From Irpex lacteus (taxonomy: Eukaryota > Basidiomycota > Agaricomycetes > Polyporales > Irpicaceae): a DNA stretch of 64,000 nt. This document shows positions 54,374-64,000 of this stretch, piece after piece. A model generated the notes under the pieces. It was not told the origin of the DNA. It searched no databases and saw only the letters and a program-made list of their open reading frames with translations. Positions within the stretch are counted from its first letter, which is position 1; each line of letters starts with the position of its first letter. The DNA lies in assembly GCA_001986395.2 (NCBI GenBank), contig MQVO02000004.1, positions 1,116,001-1,180,000 of the forward strand. The letters run 5' to 3'. The position numbers were made by a program, and so were the translations under genes.

Positions 54374-54510
54374 ACAGGAGTGAGACGCGAGAGGCCTTGC
54401 TCGCGTATCACTCCTGTACCCCCTCTCCAGACCAAACACAAACGAGTAAAGAGAATCGCGAGAAGATACAGGAGCGAGACGCGAGAGGCCAACTCGCGTC
54501 TCACTCCTGT
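54374..54510. repeat. two near-identical hairpins downstream of glucosidase I
   Basis: Stem-loop 1 is 54374-54417 (acaggagtgagacgcgag with ctcgcgtatcactcctgt) and stem-loop 2 is 54468-54510 (acaggagcgagacgcgag with ctcgcgtctcactcctgt). Each has 18 bp arms with one or two mismatches and a loop of about 7 bases starting aggcc. They start 94 bp apart, in the spacer between two convergent genes. Confidence 0.8.
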
Positions 54511-54638
54511 GCCTCCTCTCAATGAGAAAGGATAGAAAGGTGGAAGAAAACTGAAGAAAGACTACTCTAGAATGACGAGGAACGAAGGTGAAGACATCTA
54601 CAAGACGTCGACAGCTCAACGAACCCAATCAAGACCAA

Positions 54639-55928
54639 CTAATCCTTATCCTTCTTCCTTCTTCCCTTCCGCCACGCCTCCTCATCCAGATCCAACCACT
54701 CCTCCCGCGACTCCTCCACAACACCATCCATTGCTCTCCGCTTCCCCTCAACTTGAGGTCGCTCGACTGCCGGGTTCACCTTGACCGTCCAGGACCCCCT
54801 GCGAATCGCCGCCGTTGGTGAAGGCGCACCAGTCGCGACCACTGCGGCGAACGACACTCGAAATTGTATGGGATCCACCTGGACGTCGACACCGCACAGT
54901 GGTGGAAACTCGTCGTTGTCTGTGAACGCTGGAGTAGTGATGCAAGCGGAAGAGGGGCCGGCTTCTGCGTTGGCTTCAGCTCGGCGTGCTTCCTTGAGCT
55001 CCTGTCTCCTTTGCCTCCTGCGAACCTGCTTGCCTCCGCGTGAACCACGACGAGGTTCGTCAGGGTTGGTTTGACTTTGCTCGCTCTCCGGATGCTCTAC
55101 CGCTGGCTCCTGCTGGCTTTCGCGAGCTTTGGCCTTCTGCTTCCTAATTCTCTGGCATCGAGCGGCGCAGCGAACACGCTTCCTGGGCTCGGTCTCCGGT
55201 GTTGGTACAACCACAGACGTCGGGGCCTCGGCGACTAGGCGTTCCGGCACAAGTGGAGAGTGCGCGGAGGATGGGACTGCGAGTACGGGCCTAGGAACAT
55301 CGCCAGAGCCGAAGTCGTGGTTGTCGATGGCGACAGCGTGAGTGGAAACGGGTATTGCGAGTTGGACAGTGGTGTGGACAGCCTGAGAGCGATCCACGGG
55401 AAGAGGCCCACAGAACATCCAGGTAAGGCCTCGTACGACATTCTCGAAGGAGCCATCGACTTTGTACCAGATAGTGCCGTAGATGAGAACCACGAGACCA
55501 GACATGAGAGCCAGCCACAGTAGTCCCAAGACGATGTCAGTCGCCTCGTGTAGCCAGTCCGGTGGAGTCTGCGGCCTAGATGACTCGGACGCGGTGGGGA
55601 CGTGGATGAGAGCAGTGGAGATGACCGGCAAGTCGGGATGTTTGGAGGCAGAAGCGAGCGAGTTGTTGGTGTCGACAAGAGGTGGTTGAGCCCACCAGGG
55701 TAGGTCCGGACCAGCGATGGTGAGTACGACTGGCGCAGAAGGTAGGCGGAGGTCGTCGAGGAGGTTGCAGACCGACCCATGGTGCCCAGATGGAGACGAG
55801 ATGTCGCAGACAACGTGCTGGACACTGGTGAGCGTGAGCTGGTAGACGGTGGGCAGGGCCTCTGGGTGGTGCCAAGCGACGTTGAACAAGGCGGCGACGC
55901 CGATGAGGAACAAGCTAACGAAGTTCAT
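54639..55928 (-). CDS. hypothetical membrane protein with basic cytosolic tail
   Basis: The frame of 429 codons needs no intron, in contrast to its neighbours. The start MNFVSLFLIGVAALFNVAWH is a likely signal peptide or first helix. A second hydrophobic helix lies near residues 132-156 (IVLGLLWLALMSGLVVLIYG). The rest is polar: a Pro/Val/Ala-rich stretch, then a very basic region (EPRKRVRCAARCQRIRKQKA, GSRGGKQVRRRQRRQELKEA) and an acidic end (EESREEWLDLDEEAWRKGRR). I do not recognise the family. A GTG/CTG-rich, high-GC composition opens long antisense frames too, but the signal peptide, helix and ATG near the proper end favour this strand. Confidence 0.6.
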   Translation of the reverse strand: MNFVSLFLIGVAALFNVAWHHPEALPTVYQLTLTSVQHVVCDISSPSGHHGSVCNLLDDLRLPSAPVVLTIAGPDLPWWAQPPLVDTNNSLASASKHPDLPVISTALIHVPTASESSRPQTPPDWLHEATDIVLGLLWLALMSGLVVLIYGTIWYKVDGSFENVVRGLTWMFCGPLPVDRSQAVHTTVQLAIPVSTHAVAIDNHDFGSGDVPRPVLAVPSSAHSPLVPERLVAEAPTSVVVPTPETEPRKRVRCAARCQRIRKQKAKARESQQEPAVEHPESEQSQTNPDEPRRGSRGGKQVRRRQRRQELKEARRAEANAEAGPSSACITTPAFTDNDEFPPLCGVDVQVDPIQFRVSFAAVVATGAPSPTAAIRRGSWTVKVNPAVERPQVEGKRRAMDGVVEESREEWLDLDEEAWRKGRRKKDKD

Positions 55929-57063
55929 GATGAAGAACTGTCGATGTGTTCGAGATAAGATACTAGAGTACTAGACGTTGAACTTCAGCGACGACGCTTG
56001 AAGTTCGAGTGAGGGATGGTAGTGGTAACGGTGAAAGTTCTGTGAGGAGAGGAGAGTCGAACCATGTTGGACTTTATAGCTGGCGAAGCGCGATCGAGAT
56101 TGTCAGCCTGCGAGTGTCCCAAACTAGATAAATTGCCTTACTGGGTAGTGACATGTCTACTTTGGGAACCGTCGAGGAATCGTCCTCGCTGATGATTGGC
56201 TGACTTCCGCGAGAAGCTGGCACTAGAGGCTGGCAAGCATCGGCCATCAAATTCAAGCACTCAAAGTGCTCACCACGTAGGAAGGCCGACCAAAAAAGTG
56301 TTCCTCCATGGCCAGCGTCCGAGTATCACCTCCTTCATAGTCTCGTACCCAAAGACTTCAGGCAGCGCGGTGGTTTCTTACCGTTTTGGGACAAGTCCGT
56401 GGCAAAAGAGAAACACCGGCGGAGCCTGAGACAAAATCTACCAGACTTTCTGGATCTGACGGCGTTTTCCCATTCTCCATCAGCCGTCCCTAATCCGGAA
56501 ACGTCTGGTTCGAGACTACCTCCTTCAGTAACCTCGAGCCCAGGTCCAATTTCTTTCCCACCGGCAGTACCAGTATTAGAACTCGAGTATATTTCTGCGA
56601 CACGAGTGGATGAACATCGCGCAATATAAACAAGGACATCGGGCATAACAATGGATGTGTGACGTTTCTGTCGATGTTTACGGGTCTGTGCGAAATGTGT
56701 TCAAGGTGCATGTACTGAAACAGCGAAGCCAGCTGAGTTGAATGTGAGAGTTCCCGTACAACGGGAAGAATGCGGAATAGTGAGAACGAAAAGGGATGCT
56801 ACGGACAGTCCTTTCATGTGCTTGGACGAATGAATGGTATCAAAATTATGGGATCAATGATTGAATAGGTCTCGCAATGATGAAAGTGCGGATGAGTGAG
56901 TAAAGGTATCGGTAAGGGTGCGGAAATATATGATACAGAGCATCAACGACTGCGACGCGAGCTATTGTGCACATAGATGATGGGAAGAATATGAAAACGT
57001 GAGTTCAAATTCGACTATGCAAGGATGACTGAATAGAGGGATGAGCGGTGAGAGGCCCAGCGC
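55929..57063. other. 1.1 kb spacer, no supported gene
   Basis: The left end is the promoter of the membrane-protein gene; the right end is the 3' side of the Ser-rich gene. Frames of about 75-100 codons overlap on both strands near 56.2-56.7 kb (for example 56335-56646 minus) but have no recognisable features. A stretch from 56700 to 57050 is AT-rich with many atga/gaatg words. Confidence 0.45.
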
Positions 57064-58314
57064 TCAGTTATCGTCGAGGTGGAGGACAAACTCCTCCGGG
57101 TCGAAGTGCAGAGAATCGAAATTCAGCGGGTCGAGGTTAAGCTCGAAGCTGCTGTCAGCGTTCTGCGGGGTGGTCTCCGTCTCCGCTGCCGATGGAAGTG
57201 TGCTTGAAGAAGGTATCGTGGCAGAAGCCAAGCTCATACTCGCGTGGAAAGAGTGTGGACGGTTATTGGACGCGACAGATCCAAACACGTCTTCTGCTGT
57301 GTCTGCCTTTGACAAACCAGTGGACGCCGTGGTACGGGAGGACATGACGGATTCTCGTTTGGACGGTGAAGGCGTGACAACTTCTTTGAGCGGGGAGGAG
57401 ACGTTGGGCTTGGTAGGGCTAGAAAGCGCGAAGATGTTGCGTGCAGATATGCGGCGGACAAATGAGCGTTTCCCGTTCAGTGTAGGTTGTCCTTCCGGTC
57501 CTCCTGAGGAGGGAAACTGGACGTTGGCTTCGTCAGCAGCAATAGAGGGACGGCTAATTGCCGACCATGACTCGGTGGATGTTGGGGACGTAGGGGAAGT
57601 GGGAACATCCGGTGTCGGGGACTTCACAGTCGGTGCCGTAAATAGTTGTTTGAGATTACTTGGCTTGCGCGAGAGCTTGAGGGATGGCTGAGGTATAACA
57701 CCGTCTTCCGTAACAGGTATGGTGTTCTGCTGCGAGCCAGCTCCTCCGGGCGTGCTCCAGTCTTCAGGTATTCCTCTACGTGAGCCCTTGCCCACGTTCT
57801 TTATTGAACGAAACGCCAAGGTTGCTCGTGCCCGGAAGGACATAGACTTCTTCATCGAGTCCTTCTTCCCTGCAGGTGTATTCGAGACACCATTCTTACG
57901 CGAAACCCTCACCACCTCCACAACATCCTCGTCCAGCAACGCCCCTCTCGATGACTGCGCGGCTGCCGGTATTTCCTCTCTCCCGTCACTGCGTTTCGGC
58001 ATGACCACGGTGTCCTGCGACGCGTTCATAGAGCGATGGAACACTGGTGCCTGGTTGTCTGTCTGCTGGCACATTCCGAGGGCGGCGTCGAGAGCGTCAA
58101 TATCCGGTGCGATTGACAAACTCTTTTTACTCTCCATCGCCGCGTCAAAATAGCAGAACGGCGGGTTCTCGTGATGTTCTTCCTCCGGTGGAATTACGAA
58201 AACATCAGGCACTTGACGCAGGGTCGCGTGGGATGGTGGGGGAGTGAAAAGTTCGAGGTCGGGAGATGATGAAGCGCTAGAAGAAAGAGTGTGGGTCATG
58301 ACGAGGGTGGCCAT
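57064..58314 (-). CDS. hypothetical Ser/Pro-rich, mostly disordered protein
   Basis: The open frame gives 416 codons from the ATG at 58314 (MATLVMTHTLSSSASSSPDL), chosen because it has a good context (aaccATGGCC on its strand) and the further extension lacks an ATG near its 5' end. Visible parts: an acidic PPEEEHHENPPFCYFDAAME, a basic patch KKDSMKKSMSFRARATLAFR near the middle that could be a nuclear signal or a membrane-binding helix, LSRKPSNLKQLF, many SP/TP sites, KRSFVRRISARNIFALSSP, and an acidic end (ELNLDPLNFDSLHFDPEEFV). I do not recognise it. Similar SP-rich proteins in fungi are often kinase targets or transcription-linked, but nothing here proves that. Confidence 0.6.
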   Translation of the reverse strand: MATLVMTHTLSSSASSSPDLELFTPPPSHATLRQVPDVFVIPPEEEHHENPPFCYFDAAMESKKSLSIAPDIDALDAALGMCQQTDNQAPVFHRSMNASQDTVVMPKRSDGREEIPAAAQSSRGALLDEDVVEVVRVSRKNGVSNTPAGKKDSMKKSMSFRARATLAFRSIKNVGKGSRRGIPEDWSTPGGAGSQQNTIPVTEDGVIPQPSLKLSRKPSNLKQLFTAPTVKSPTPDVPTSPTSPTSTESWSAISRPSIAADEANVQFPSSGGPEGQPTLNGKRSFVRRISARNIFALSSPTKPNVSSPLKEVVTPSPSKRESVMSSRTTASTGLSKADTAEDVFGSVASNNRPHSFHASMSLASATIPSSSTLPSAAETETTPQNADSSFELNLDPLNFDSLHFDPEEFVLHLDDN

Positions 58315-58806
58315 GGTTAATGTCGCAAGCGAGAAAGAAAAGAGGGAGGAGGAGGGAGCAAGCCGCTGAGGACTTTGCAGTGCCAGTGGTTCTCGTTCAA
58401 ACCTCCCTGACAAGCGCCCTTGCCCCATCGCGTCAGCCACATGACCGTTCTCAGCTTTACAACATTGATATTCAATCTCTCTACTAATGAGTACTTAACG
58501 AGCTTATATCTCAAGAGTAACATATACGCATGCGTAAATTCCACGATATGAGGTTTACAGATTCTCATCGGCCTTGCGGTCAAGAGAGCAAATAAGGATC
58601 AACAATTGGCGCTTTGAGCGCTCGCGGGATATGTACAACTTGAGCCTAGTACTTACAAACTACTATGGCTTCAAGACACCAAACTATACACTATTCTGCT
58701 TTATAGAACGTACACCATAACATGCCATCGACGCAGATTGAGAAAGTGTGTCCACAGCATTCACATCCAGAGAGATAAATATAGTAAACTTGAATACTAC
58801 GTACTG

Positions 58807-60047
58807 CTAGTAAGTGTTAACCTGCTCAGCGAGCTCTACGATGACAGCCTGAGACCTGGATACCAATCTTGGTCGAGAGATATAGCCATATACAGTTGCC
58901 GAGTTGACAATTGATACTGAATTTCCGGATTCAAGTATGTTGCGTGACATGTCGGCGTCAACTTGAACTTGAACATCCCGTAGTCGAATGATAGAGTGAA
59001 GGACAAAGAGGGAGCGAAGAAAGCAAATCCCTGACACCAATCCAACGCTGAGTTGAAAGAGCAGAGGCAAGGAATGAGAAGAGATCAGAAGAGATGAAGA
59101 GGGGGTGTACGTCTCAGAATGAGTGCAAGCTCTGCGCTCGTCTTCGGAGACTTCGGGTGTGTACGAATTTAAGTCTATTTGAGCAGCTGAAGGCTGGCCG
59201 AAATAGACTATGGCAGTAACAATGGCCATGATAAAGCACCTGAACGACAATTCAGGTTCATATCCTGAGCTGCGTAAAAAGAACGCAGAGCCCTCACCAA
59301 ATGGATGAGGATGCCGCCACAGCAAGAACCTTTGCTGTTCGTGTGATGAGGCCGTTGCTACCTATCATGAGATTTCTCTAGTAGGGAGCCGTAGTTATTG
59401 TCAGTAATAATGTTACGCACAAGGGCCACAATTTGAATAGAGTATAGATGACTCACGAGTGTACGCGGTGCGACGACTTTGATATACAAGAGAGTTATAT
59501 ATGCGTTCACAAGTGCGTCCACACCCATGACGGTGAGAATCAACCCTAACATTGCCGGTCGTGGTTCATAGGAGTTTTGTGCCACATATGAACCCAGGAT
59601 TAAGCCATGGAGAAGTAAGGGATGAGAGCACGGTTGCGCGGAACCGAAGCGTACTCATCATGCACATGAAAACCCAGTACAGAATGCAGCATGAGCTAGG
59701 CTGGCTACATCCTTCAAGATGGATCTCCATTCCTCCACACGGTGTTCAGACTTGAAGTCGTCTTCGTCGTAGTAGTAACGAAACTGATCTTGGCCATGGT
59801 GCGTGAGACACTCGATGCGGAAGGTGTAGAGCAGGGGAATACAACACAGTGAGACGTGCGTGTATGTGAACTCGACTGGGCGTGCAATCAAGAGGTAGAA
59901 AAGCCTCAACGTCCGTCGGGAAAACCATGACCTCTGTTTTGGAGCGATAGTAGACCGCGGCCCTACAATTCGTTGCAGTCCGTTCAGATTGGTCGCATGT
60001 GGAGGTGGACGTACTGCTGGACTCAAACCATATACTGGAGGCACCAT
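58807..60047 (-). CDS. hypothetical multi-exon protein, probably membrane-associated
   Basis: The first exon is well supported: ATG at 60047 gives MVPPVYGLSPAVRPPPHATN, then RSWFSRRTLRLFYLLIARPV, THVSLCCIPLLYTFRIECLT, YYYDEDDFKSEHRVEEWRSI and KDVASLAHAA. Later exons include MLGLILTVMGVDALVNAYIT (hydrophobic), CFIMAIVTAIVYFGQPSAAQ and EVSEDERRACTHSETYTPSS, with a helix-rich end to the stop at 58807. Borders between exons were not settled. I do not recognise a named family. Hydrophobic segments suggest several membrane passes. The last exon could instead belong to a different frame choice. Confidence 0.5.
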
Positions 60048-60768
60048 GGTCGTGGCTCGGAATCTGTCTTTCAGACACGTTAGTAGGTTGGGACATGGGC
60101 CGTGTTCGTCGGTGTGAGAGTAGGATGCGGCGGTGCAATTTCAGGAAAAATGGGAGGCAGGCATGGCCACGGATCCGGTCGGGTGGTTATATACGAGGTT
60201 CTGCTTCCCCATGAGTGAAAAGCTAAGGACTAAGTGCAAGTTCCCACCGTGCAAGTTGGTTGAGTTGTTTTGAAGTCCAAGTAGCGTAAGCCGAACCTCA
60301 TCTCCGCGATTACCTGTCATGGCCGTGGAATGTTGGGCTTCGTTCTATAGCTTCTTCTCGAATCACTGACATTAATGGTAATCAATGTGCATTGTGAACC
60401 GTGACGCTTCATCGATGCTTCCATCACCCACTGGTAGCCCCAGCTGCGACCGTGGCAGGTAATTCCGAATTCCACCTTATGTTAGTGTTATTTTCTATCA
60501 GTGACGACACTATCACAGGCCCCATTCGGAAAAGCCACCACCCGAAGGAGTAATGTACTGGATACCGGACTCGGAGCGTATGTGCAGGCGATCCAGGTGA
60601 CAGCGGTCCCTGACGCCCTCAAGCTTTCAAACAACTTACTGATAGGCTATATCAGTATAGCTACCCAATTAATAATTCGTAGATTGAACCTAGCATAAGA
60701 TCAAACGCGTTTGTAAACGAAAGGGAGAGGCAAAATAATAGAGACGCACCGTACTACCAGGTTTAGAG
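60048..60768. other. spacer between the membrane-associated gene and TEL2
   Basis: The left part should be the promoter of the minus-strand gene ending at 58807; the right part is the 3' side of TEL2. AATTCCGAATTCC lies at 60461-60473. No gene is seen; short frames near 60501 are unsupported. Confidence 0.45.
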
Positions 60769-63700
60769 CTATATCCCAATCATGCTTCGTCGCCATCTCG
60801 AACTAAGCTCATCGACTTTTAGAGCGAGTCCCGCCGCAGCACCTCTCAGCTTCACCTCTTCTACGCCACCGCCACCAGATACTCTCTCACCCTTTCCTAT
60901 ATGTTCCAAAATGTGACCCGCCCATTCCCCAGCTGCGAGAACCAGTGCAGTATACTCCAGACCCAAGGACCGACCGTCATCCAGTTCCAGACACCCGTCA
61001 ATGGCAATCACCGCAAGCTCTAGCGACGAACTCAAAACCGCAGCCTGCCTATCCTGTCCATCTGCACCGTCTTTCTCTGTCCCTCTCTCATTCTCGTCTT
61101 CATCGTCCGGACCCACTTTTCCTGTGAGAGGTCGTGTGCCAACCGTGACAGCCAGTTCCAGCGCGTCTGGGGCGATGATCCTGAGGAACTCTGGTGCATT
61201 ACGGGCCATGTGAACCAGGATAGCCAACGAGCGCAGATACTGCGAGAGAACCAAGGCACTCATGATAAGACCCGTTCCATCCGCCTTGTACCGATGTAAC
61301 TCAGGCTGATGCGCCGTCCGTTCTTCCCTCGCCTGTTCGTCCCGCAGAAACAGCCAGAAACGATTCATCAAGGGGCAAATAAAGTATTCAGCGGCGACCT
61401 CAGTGAATGCTACTACAGGTTTTGGCTGCGGTTGCAGAGCCTGCAGGTTGCGCGACAAGTCAGACGTGCCCTTGACCTCGCTGATTTTGGCTGGCTGTTT
61501 GAGCCTGAGACGACGCTCGCGCGCGACTTCGGGAACTTTGTCCTCGGCGACGTCTCGAGTACGGTCGATGGCACGGCGTGTGATGTCGTCAAGAAGGTTT
61601 TGGACGGGGTTCACCGTCCGGTTTTGGTCCGCCGCTGTGAAGTATTTCTTGTGCAGCGCAGGCGGCAGCTGTTTGCTAGGGAAGGCGATACGCTTGGGAT
61701 CTGCGGTCGTACCAGTTGTCAGTGGAGGAAATCCTGCGAGCTCTCGAGCACCGAAGACTAGGGCGTTCAGAAGGGCAAATCTCTGGTCGGTTGAATATTG
61801 GTTTCTGAAGAATTCTTCTATTAATGACCTAGAAACTCTGTCAGTGCTGGCGATGGAAAAGATAAACACAAAACCCACGGAGCAGCTTTCTGCGGGCAAC
61901 ATGCCACAAGAGCGGTCAACGCCGCCCGACGCTTCTCGTCAAACCCGTCCAACTCGAATTTGTTTGTAAGGCCCAGAAACCCATACGCCAGATTCAAAGC
62001 ATTTTCGTCTGAAAATAGCTCCATAAGCATGTTTCTGTATTTCGACGATCACACCGTGATGCTCACCAAGCTCGGTACCGTACGCCCTCTTGCGTCTGAT
62101 CAACTCCTCCGCGACATCAAGCGCAATCTCTATCCGCTCCGGCTCGTGTTCATCCTCTTCAGGACGCACACCGCCAGTGGGACGTATCATCTCGCCAAGT
62201 TGCGCTAGATAAGCCGGACGGTGGATAGTGACCTTCCCGACGCGCAATGTAGGATCTTTCTCGATCTCTTCGAGCTCTGAAGGCGTAGGGGAGGCAGAAC
62301 GTGAAGAGGCGGGCTCGGATGCATATCCGGTCAACGAGTCGTCCGAGTCGTAACCCGAGGACACGACAGTGATCTTCGCTTTCTTGTCAACTTTGGGTTT
62401 GGATGCGGCAGGCGGAGGTGGAGTCTCAACGTGAGGCATTGTCCCATTCGTAGACTCATCATCGTCAGAGTCCGGCACCTGCACTTCTACAGAGGCCAAG
62501 GAGATATCTGCCTCTGCGTCTCTCTGCTTAACAAGTTCCCGAATTTCACGACACCACTTTTTGCCATCGGAGTCTCCATTCCAGTCGCCAAAATCCAGTT
62601 TCTTTCCAGACGCCTTTGCAACTTCCTCGGCGACCATCATACCACACCGTCGAAAGGATTGGTCCAGATGGCCGATGTAAGTACCGATTGATGTGATGAA
62701 GGGCGATGAGAAGGAAAGAGCCGTGATAGCGGGGTGAGGCGCGGTTCCTTTGGACGAGGAGGTGAGGTAGGAGAGTATGAGGAGAACGAATGCAGTGAAG
62801 TCTATACCGTCATTAAGTTGATATATCATGGATTTTAAAGGAGTAGTACGCACACCGATGTCCGGCTAGGAGAGAATGCTTGATGTGGTCCGGCGCAGTC
62901 CATATGTCGATCACCTTTGAGAGCAGTAGTTCAAGACCAGCTGTGCCTCCAGCAGCTTTATCGGAAAGAGCAGCGTAGCAGGTCAATATTCGTGCGTGGC
63001 CCACGGTCCATTGCCGTCCCAGCACCGCAGCCACGAGCCCGTCGATGACATCACTATCGTCCGTCAATGGACCAAGAAGTGACTGCAGTAATGTCGCCTC
63101 TCTCTTTACTAGAGACCGTGTTTTCTCAGCGCCATCAAGGTCAGATATCGGTGTCAAGTGGGAGAGCAGCGAGGTTAGGATAGTTTGTAGGGTGGAGATC
63201 GACGATATAGAACCGAGTACGTGAGGATAAATCGATGTTTGTTCCAGTTCTGCGCGGAGTGGTAGAAGAATGACGCCAAAGTAACTTGGCTGCGAGGGGC
63301 TTGAGGGTGGCGTTGAAGGGAACACGCCGATATTTACCAGTTTTGTGAGGAGATAATTGATGGCTGTCAACTCGTCTTGTGTGTAGGATTTCAATACAAG
63401 ACACACGATGTGAAGAATATATTGTACACACCTTGAGATGGGTCTAGGGATAGCGAGGAGACAAGAATTTGGAACCTTCGACTCAGATTATTGAAGTACG
63501 CTCCGTACTCCAAAGCCGGCGGGATATCGCCTCTTAAGCCCAACGCATTTGCCACCCTTGCAGGTACCGCACACAGGTTCCGAACGGAATCTTCCCACGT
63601 CATCGTGTTCTTCGACCGTCTCTTGTGCTTTTCCGCTACCACCACTGACCAAAGCATATCGATTGGGTACGATTTCGTTAGATGCACGAGAAGACGTACG

Positions 63701-64000
63701 GAATGCGGGGTGATAGGTAGAAAAAGAATCGTCGAGTAGGCATATAGCGGGATGTCCCTCGCTAATGTCTGTGCAAAAGAGAAGGAGTCGGGGGAGAAAT
63801 ATTGAAGGACAATGTCGAATGCATCGTTCTGATCAAGGACGGGTTCCCAGGCAGGTAGTACCTGCTCTAGGAGCGCGCGTTGTAAAGGAGGTATGTGCTT
63901 TGGCAGAGAGATATTCTCCTGAGATAGGTGTTCGGTGTTGTATTTGTGGAATCGTGGTGGCAGGACATTGAGTGCGGCGAGAGGAGGGGCAAGAAGCCCT
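60769..64000 (-). CDS. TEL2: telomere length regulation protein TEL2 (TELO2), 5' end outside the window
   Basis: The gene runs from beyond 64000 to the stop at 60769 with several introns. Conserved C-terminal blocks: RVGKVTIHRPAYLAQLGEMI, RIEIALDVAEELIRRKRAYG, NLAYGFLGLTNKFELDGFDE with KRRAALTALVACCP, and RSLIEEFFRNQYSTDQRFAL with LLNALVFGARELAGFP, the Telomere_reg-2 domain. More C-terminal: AFTEVAAEYFICPLMNRFWL, SALVLSQYLRSLAILVHMAR and a divergent end. N-terminal alpha-solenoid parts lie at 62813-63900. TEL2 forms the TTT complex with TTI1 and TTI2, which with HSP90 matures PIKK kinases (TOR, ATM, ATR). An acidic Ser-rich region (SGYDSDDSLTGYASEPASSR) matches the CK2-site segment that binds the R2TP complex in relatives. 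Confidence 0.9.

Overview
The window reads as nuclear DNA of a basidiomycete fungus, most likely an Agaricomycete. Almost every recognisable gene is cut by several short (about 50-150 bp) GT..AG introns, genes lie close together on both strands, and the family content (two SulP permeases, a DOMON-cytochrome b561 protein, SRPK-type kinase, fungal DHA1-like MFS, Ngaro-type tyrosine-recombinase retrotransposons) fits that group. The species cannot be named from the sequence alone.

Layout. 0.8-12.1 kb: housekeeping and metabolic genes: a DOMON/cytochrome b561 redox protein, nucleoside diphosphate kinase, cytochrome bc1 subunit 7 (QCR7), transketolase, the twin-CX9C assembly factor CMC2, and a GH31 alpha-xylosidase. 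12.8-23.3 kb: a nest of two full-length Ngaro-like tyrosine-recombinase retrotransposons (gag, reverse transcriptase, RNase H, tyrosine recombinase, split direct repeats), one inserted in the terminal repeat of the other; the outer one ends 61 bp before the start codon of an MFS transporter. 23.3-33.1 kb: MFS transporter, L-serine/threonine dehydratase, PET100, an SRPK-like kinase and the WD40 protein STRAP. 35.5-46.4 kb: two paralogous sulfate permeases facing each other, with a young gag-only LTR retrotransposon (identical 350 bp LTRs, 5 bp target duplication) and a TACO1/YebC gene between them. 48.4-64 kb: an NYN-domain RNase-like protein with a LOTUS-like C-terminus, the ER processing glucosidase I (GH63), three unrecognised proteins, and the 3' part of TEL2 running off the right edge.

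How things work together. There are no operons. Several gene pairs share short divergent promoters (NDK/QCR7, transketolase/CMC2, NYN/GH63). Four genes serve the mitochondrial respiratory chain (QCR7, CMC2, PET100, TACO1) but they are scattered, so chance is a fair explanation. The liveliest parts of the window are the mobile elements: both Ngaro copies and the LTR element look recent by eye, and each sits in a gene-flanking region where it could alter expression of a neighbour.

Limits. Exon borders are given exactly only where I traced splice sites by hand (NDK, QCR7, CMC2, PET100 and the introns inside the retroelements); other multi-exon genes are given as spans. Repeat identity was judged by eye.
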